From Macrostomum hystrix (lineage: Eukaryota > Platyhelminthes > Macrostomidae), in contig CATNEN010000025.1 of assembly GCA_950097015.1 (NCBI GenBank), positions 7,792,001 to 7,856,000 of the forward strand: 64,000 bases of DNA. The letters run 5' to 3'. The translations under genes were made by a program, and so were the position numbers. This document shows positions 58,001-64,000 of the stretch, one piece after another. Within the stretch, counting starts at the first letter, position 1, and every line of letters starts with the position of its first letter. A model generated the notes under the pieces. The model did not search any database. It saw only the letters and a program-made list of their open reading frames with translations, and had not been told where the DNA came from.

Positions 58001-59898
58001 CCATACTAGGGTGTTTTGATTGGGATTTGAAGGTGCCATACTAGGGTGTTTTGAATGGGATTTGAAGGTGCCATACTAGGGTGTTTTGAATGGGATTTGA
58101 AGGTGCCATACTAGGGTGTTTTGATTGGGATTTGAATGTGCCATACTAGGGTGTTTTGAATGGGATTTGAAGGTGCCATACTAGGGTGTTTTGAATGGGA
58201 TTTGAAGGTGCCATACTAGGGTGTTTTGAATGGGATTTGAAGGTGCCATACTAGGGTGTTTTGATTGGGATTTGAAGGTGCCATACTAGTGTGTTTTGAT
58301 TGGGATTTGAAGATCCCATACTTGGGTGTTTTGATTGGGATTTGATGATCCCATACTAGTGTGTTTTGATTGGGATTTGAAGGTGCCATACTAGGGTGTT
58401 TTGAATGGGATTTGAAGGTGCCATACTAGTGTGTTTTGATGGGATTTGAAGGTGCCATACTAGTGTGTTTTGAATGGGATTTGAAGGTGCCATACTAGTG
58501 TGTTTTGAATGGGATTTGAAGGTGCCATACTAGTGTGTTTTGAATGGGATTTGAAGATCCCATACTAGGGTGTTTTGAATGGGATTTGAAGGTGCCATAC
58601 TAGGGTGTTTTGAATGGGATTTGAAGGTGCCATACTAGGGTGTTTTGAATGGGATTTGAAGGTGCCATACTAGTGTGTTTTGAATGGGATTTGAAGATCC
58701 CATACTAGTGTGTTTTGAATGGGATTTGAAGGTGCCATACTAGTGTGTTTTGAATGGGATTTGAAGGTGCCATACTAGTGTGTTTTGAATGGGATTTGAA
58801 GGTGCCATACTAGGGTGTTTTGAATGGGATTTGAAGGTGCCATACTAGTGTGTTTTGAATGGGATTTGAAGGTGCCATACTAGGGTGTTTTGAATGGGAT
58901 TTGAAGGTGCCATACTAGGGTGTTTTGAATGGGATTTGAAGGTGCCATACTAGGGTGTTTTGAATGGGATTTCAGTATTTCCAACTCGCCCCTTGATGCT
59001 GATTTGTGATATTTTTTACAGATCTGTTGACTGGGATTTGTAAATCACCAGATTACTCATACTGTCATTTGGATAATAAAAGGAAATTTTAGTATCAAAT
59101 ACAACAAACATTTTGATCAGTGATTCAATTTACATTTTTGTGCAATTTGTACTATTAATGCAAGTCATTATTTAATTTTTTATGAAAAATAAGGTATCTA
59201 ATGAACGCACCTCGCAGTTGCCCTGTCGGCACAGCTTAGTGTTGCCATTGCAGGTGGTGTTATCCTTCTTGCTGACAGGCGGTGGGCAGGTCTGATTGAG
59301 GCCGGAGCACGCGGTGGCGTAGGTGCAGTCGGTCTCGGCGCGGCACTGGATGCTGATGTCAGAGAAATTGCACGAGCCGGTGCAGCAGGGGTTGCCGGAT
59401 GGGGAGCAGGCCTTGCCGACGGCCACTCGGCAGGCGTTGGCGTTGACGCCCTTGGCGCTCTTCGGCACGCAGCAGGTGTCGGCGCACTCGTCCTCGTAGC
59501 CGCAGTCGCAATCTTCGCCAGGCTCTAGCAGGCTATTGCCGCAGAAGCTGGCGTCGTCGCTAGGACGCAGGCAGTTGACCTTGCCGTTGCGATTGTTGAC
59601 TACATAGTAGAGCAAGGTGCCTATTGACTCCCTGGAGCACACACTGAACTGCTTGTTGTTGGGCAGGTCGCCAGTGGTGGCCGAAGAGAACATGATGTAG
59701 TTGCCCTGGTCCGGAACTGGCTGGCACTCCGGCCTGGCAGGGGTCATGCCATCGTCATGATTGGCGCCGAAATTGTGCCCCATCTCGTGGGCGAAGGTCA
59801 GGTAAGACACTTTCTCAGCAATGCGGCGACCGTAATTAACTAGAGTCACTATGCCCGTGTTCAGCGACTTCAATGCGCGCCGGCCGGGAGCTTGGTCG
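49043..59898 (-). CDS. ADAM10: ADAM10 metalloprotease, 3' portion (partial at right edge)
   Basis: ADAM10 is the membrane sheddase that cleaves Notch and many ectodomains. Exons (minus): 59898-59211, 51553-50697 and 49148-49043; phases agree. The first begins in the catalytic domain: KSLNTGIVTLVNYGRRIAEK, then zinc site HEMGHNFGANHD (all three His). The disintegrin domain follows with CGNSLLEPGEDCDCGYEDEC. The second exon carries the Cys-rich stalk (GYCNAYHECRRVDSKGPLGR), the transmembrane helix NWIVAHWYYVILICIGIVIA, and KACAVHTPSSNP, almost identical to vertebrate ADAM10. The cytoplasmic tail is longer than in vertebrates, rich in Gly, Ala and Pro, with PPPPYY (PPxY-like). The last exon ends KYRQP-stop. 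The signal peptide, prodomain and first part of the protease must lie beyond 64000. The 49149-50696 intron is fully open in frame (see findings). Confidence 0.95.
49295..50660. repeat. 24-bp minisatellite in the last ADAM10 intron, about 56 copies
   Basis: Units contain GCTACAGAATGATCTACAGC plus AGTA; main variants are GTTC/GATC/GGTC and GCAGTA/GTAATA/GCAATA. Variant units recur in mixed order, which suggests ongoing rearrangement. Both strands lack stops, producing a 495-residue frame on plus and a continuous frame on minus that joins the flanking ADAM10 exons. Confidence 0.97.
51585..58975. repeat. 7.4-kb minisatellite of a 35-bp unit, about 210 copies
   Basis: Units read TGTTTTGAATGGGATTTGAA then GGTGCCATACTAGGG. 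The commonest variation is one base in CTAGGG/CTAGTG, plus GAATGGG/GATTGGG and GGTGCC/GATCCC. Indels are rare. It fills nearly all of the 7657-nt ADAM10 intron (51554-59210). The left 200 bp carry more diverged 28-35-bp units (GAGTATCCCATACTAGGATG). Confidence 0.98.
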
Positions 59899-60049
59899 CT
59901 GATTTAGATGGGAGTTTGGGAGGCCAGAGGGATTATCAAATATTTTAAGCTAATCCTTGACACGTTGCTGATAACAATGCCTAAGATGTAACATTTTGCC
60001 TCAGATAGAACTACCTTCTTGGACTCATTCTTAATATATGATGATTTCT

Positions 60050-62115
60050 TTCCTCCGGACACCGTTCTTGTCTTCCTGACACAATTGCATTTCTGACATC
60101 ATTCTTGTCTTCCGGACACAATTGCATTTCTGACACCATTCTTGTCTTCCTGACACAATTGCATTTCTGACATCATTCTTGTCTTCCTGACACAATTGCA
60201 TTTCTGACATCATTCGTGTCTTCCTGACACAATTGCATTTCTGACATCATTCTTGTCTTCCGGACACAATCGCATTTCTGACATCATTCTTGTCTTCCGG
60301 ACACAATTGCATTTCTGACATCATTCTTGTCTTCCTGACACAGTTGCATTTCTGACATCATTCGTGTCTTCCTGACACAGTTGCATTTCTGACATCATTC
60401 TTGTCTTCCTGACACAATTGCATTTCTGACATCATTCGTGTCTTCCTGACACAGTTGCATTTCTGACATCATTCTTGTCTTCCTGACACAATTGCATTTC
60501 TGACATCATTCGTGTCTTCCTGACACAATTGCATTTCTGACATCATTCTTGTCTTCCTGACACAATTGCATTTCTGACATCATTCGTTTCTTCCTGACAC
60601 AGTTGCATTTCTGACATTATTTTTGTCTTCCTGACACAATTGCATTTCTGAAATCACTTGTCTTCCTGTCAGTTGCATTTCTGACATCATTCTTGTCTTC
60701 CTGACACAATTGCATTTCTGAAATCACTTGTCTTCCTGACACAGTTGCATTTCTGACATCATTCTTGTCTTCCTGACACAGTTGCATTTCTGACATCATT
60801 CTTGTCTTCCTGACACAGTTGCATTTCTGACATCATTCTTGTCTTCCTGACACAGTTGCATTTCTGACATCATTCTTGTCTTCCTGACACATTGCATTTC
60901 TGAAATCATTCGTGTCTTCCTGACAGTTGCATTTCTGACATCATTCTTGTCTTCCTGACACAATTGCATTTCTGAAATCACTTGTCTTCCTGACACAGTT
61001 GCATTTCTGACATCATTCGTGTCTTCCTGACACAATTGCATTTCTGACATCATTCTTGTCTTCCTGACACAGTTGCATTTCTGACATCATTCTTGTCTTC
61101 CTGACACAATTGCATTTCTGACATCATTCGTGTCTTCCTGACACAGTTGCATTTCTGACATCATTCTTGTCTTCCTGACACAATTGCATTTCTGAAATCA
61201 TTCGTGTCTTCCTGACAGTTGCATTTCTGACATCATTCTTGTCTTCCTGACACAATTGCATTTCTGAAATCACTTGTCTTCCTGACACAGTTGCATTTCT
61301 GACATCATTCGTGTCTTCCTGACACAATTGCATTTCTGACATCATTCTTGTCTTCCTGACACAATTGCATTTCTGAAATCATTCGTGTCTTCCTGACACA
61401 GTTGCATTTCTGACATCATTCGTGTCTTCCTGACACAATTGCATTTCTGAAATCACTTGTCTTCCTGACACAATTGCATTTCTGACATCATTCTTGTCTT
61501 CCTGACACAATTGCATTTCTGACATCATTCTTGTCTTCCTGACACAATCGCATTTCTGACATCATTCTTGTCTTCCTGACACAATCGCATTTCTGACATC
61601 ATTCTTGTCTTCCTGACACAATCGCATTTCTGACATCATTCGTGTCTTCCTGACACAATCGCATTTCTGACATCATTCTTGTCTTCCTGACACAAATACA
61701 TTTCTGACATCATTCTTGTCTTCCTGACACAAATACATTTCTGACATCATTCGTGTCTTCCTGACACAATTGCATTTCTGAAATCACTTGTCTTCCTGAC
61801 ACAATTGCATTTTTGACATCATTCTTGTCTTCCTGACACAATTCGCATTTCTGACATCATTCTTGTCTTCTGACACAATCGCATTTCTGACATCATTCTT
61901 GTCTTCCTGACACAATTGCATTTCTGACATCATTCTTGTCTTCCTGACACAATTGCATTTCTGACATCATTCTTGTCTTCCTGACACAATCGCATTTCTG
62001 ACATCATTCGTGTCTTCCTGACACAATTCGCATTTCTGACATCATTCTTGTCTCCTGACACAATTACATTTCTGACATCATTCTTGTCTTCCTGACACAT
62101 CGCATTCTTGTATTC
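60050..62115. repeat. 36-bp minisatellite in an ADAM10 intron, about 57 copies
   Basis: Units contain CTTCCTGACACAATTGCATT then TCTGACATCATTCTTG. Variants include CAGTTGC, CAATCGC, ATTCGTG and a shortened AAATCACTTG form. The adjacent 59899-60049 has no array. It lies upstream of the catalytic exon, so it is intronic if the gene continues to the right. Confidence 0.97.
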
Positions 62116-63555
62116 CTAACACAATTTATGACATACATGAAATGTATTCATAAATATATTTATGAATAATCTTCCTAACACGAGTCCCTAACGCATTTTC
62201 TTCTAAATCGATTCATTCAAATTAATTATTTCTAGATTGTCTGCAAACCCGATATTTTTCTGCTAACATTATTATCTTTCGTGATCAATTCTCTGTTCCC
62301 CGACCTCATATATATTAAGAATGCAGCTCGTATATTGCACACAATCAATTTTTAATACGAAGTTATTTGTTGAGGTTAATTCACAGGTAAGTTCAAAGCA
62401 CTTTCGCTTAAAATGAAACTTGATAACCTGTAGCGTGAGCAACCAAATCTGACTGGGATATTTTGCCGCAGAAAACTGATTTAGCTGTCAATCAATAAAT
62501 CAATAGACTATTTATTTAGCACGCCTTAAAACTAAGTGTGACGAAATTTCGCCCCCGTTACCTACTTAAAAGTAGCGCGACCTTCTTTCTCAGTTGAATC
62601 AATACACAGATAGAAATTTGATAGCTGAAAAACAGCTTTACGTGAACTTTGCGCGCGAACTTTAATGTAAATTTTTTCGCTCATTCAGAGAACAAAACGA
62701 TTATTCATTTAATCCTTAAGCTGTCAATTTGTTTTATTTAAACCAAAACAAATAGGTAAAGTCAACAGAGGCCCTCAATATTGCAGTCGAGGTGAACGGC
62801 GGTGAAATTGAAAACGAACAGTTGAGAACAGGTGCACATGTTTTTCCTTAATAAAGGACGAAAATGAAATATTTTTTGACGGCTTGAAATTAGCGCGATA
62901 GTCCTTACTAGAAGACACCAACGGATAAGACAGACAGACAAGGATTAAAACAGCTGCCTACACTCGATAAGCAATTAAAATGGCCGCATTGTATCCATAG
63001 CAGGGCCCGTCATAAATCTATCAAACTGCGAGCCGTTTGCAAGTCGCTAAGCAGTACGAATGATTTTTCCTAACCGAGGTTGTAAATAATTTCCTGTTTA
63101 GGTAAGCGATTTAGCTGACGCCCGATCAACTACTAGGGAGATATGAAGGTTCAAAGTGAAGGAATATTGTGCGCACTTCTTTTTGCCACACGCGGATGTC
63201 GATTCAGTTATAAAGTCGAATGATCAGGATAATTTTTATAAAGTTTATAACTGCTATTAGTTAAATGCAAATATAATCTTTTACAACAATAAATTTCACA
63301 AGTAATGATTCGCCTTTAAAATGTAAATTTCGAAACAAGTAAATTACATTTTTTCATTTGAAAAAATATTACATTTAGCCGAGAACACGGACAAGCTACT
63401 ATAAGTAGTTCATTATATTATGAAGACTTAAACTGCTGCTTCCGTAATAACATAGCTAAATTTAAAGTTGCTGTCAATCATGAACTTAGGGAATAATTAT
63501 TTGAATCGATGAAAGAAACCTTTAGGCTGGGAATCGTGAATTAGGTTTGTTGTCA
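62116..63555. other. Probable ADAM10 intron, no exon recognised
   Basis: AT-rich, non-repetitive. I looked on the minus strand for the remaining ADAM10 metalloprotease and prodomain exons and found none, so they lie beyond the window. Confidence 0.5.
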
Positions 63556-63589
63556 CGCATTCAATGAATGTTTTCGCCAATTTGGTAAA

Positions 63590-64000
63590 TCAAGTCATGA
63601 ACTCAGTGAATGATGTCAAGAATTCAGTGAATGATGTCGTGAACTCAGTGAATGATGTCGTGAACTCAATGAATGATGTCGTGAATCCAGTGAATGATGT
63701 CGTGAACTCAGTGAATGATGTCGTGAACTCAGTGAATGATGTCGTGAACTCAGTGAATTATGTCAAGAATTCAGTTAATGATGTCGTGAACTCAGTGAAT
63801 GATGTCGTGAACTCAGTGAATGATGTCAAGAATTCAGTGAATGATGTCGTGAACTCAGTGAATGATGTCGTGAATCCAGTGATGATGTCGTGAACTCAGT
63901 AAATGATGTCATGAATTCAGTGAATGATGTCGTGAACTCAGTAAATGATGTCGTGAACTCAGTGAATTATGTCGTAAACTCAGTGAATGATGTCGTGAAT
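63590..64000. repeat. 21-bp minisatellite running off the right edge
   Basis: Units of GAACTCAGTGAATGATGTCG plus T, with AAGAATTC and AATCCAGT variants; about 20 copies in the window. The 109-residue open frame through it is an artefact of the 21-bp period. Confidence 0.95.

Noticed and set aside
60050..62115. Regularly spaced repeats as a CRISPR array
   Set aside because: Units abut head to tail without unique spacers, and the DNA is animal nuclear sequence.
63590..64000. Relation between this 21-bp array and the 21-bp CRE repeat at 9430-9575
   Set aside because: Both have a TGAYGTC block and equal length, but the remaining positions do not align convincingly.

Overview
This window is animal nuclear DNA. 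Its genes are split by GT-AG introns and encode metazoan proteins: a HIPK-type kinase, a three-Ig-domain receptor tyrosine kinase, ADAM10, a PXK/Slob-type pseudokinase and an endo-alpha-mannosidase. A mariner transposon and tRNA-derived SINEs are also present. The species cannot be fixed from the sequence. The very repeat-rich introns, GC-rich exons in AT-rich flanks, and a gene that lacks a visible AUG in its first exon would fit a free-living flatworm or another spiralian, but this is only a guess.

Layout, left to right. 756-1503 is a 33-bp minisatellite. 1691-3341 (+) is a MANEA-like GH99 endo-alpha-mannosidase in three exons, with one apparent 1-nt frameshift. 4528-4830 is a SINE copy. 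6338-14227 (+) is a HIPK homologue in four exons; each of its three introns is largely minisatellite. 14765-20765 is intergenic and made mostly of arrays, including an 850-970 bp tandem duplication. 20857-23500 (-) is a six-exon PXK/Slob-family membrane pseudokinase. 24325-25594 is a mariner element with TA target duplication, a perfect terminal repeat and a frameshifted transposase. 28718-43498 (-) is a twelve-exon, 897-codon receptor tyrosine kinase that is closed in phase at every junction, with a TATA box and a second candidate first exon. 49043-59898 (-) is the 3' part of ADAM10; its upstream exons lie beyond the right edge. The rest of the right side is minisatellite inside an ADAM10 intron or intergenic.

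I assembled the gene models by hand from splice consensus, reading phase and family similarity; no alignment was run. The main theme of the window is that almost every intron and intergenic gap carries its own private minisatellite, with a different unit in each (15 to about 63 bp). The extreme case is a 7.4-kb array of about 210 copies of a 35-mer that fills one ADAM10 intron. I saw no operon-like or defence-like system. The most testable oddities are the fully open, in-frame ADAM10 intron, the phase-compatible second signal-peptide exon of the receptor kinase, and two SINE families recognisable by tRNA-like boxes.
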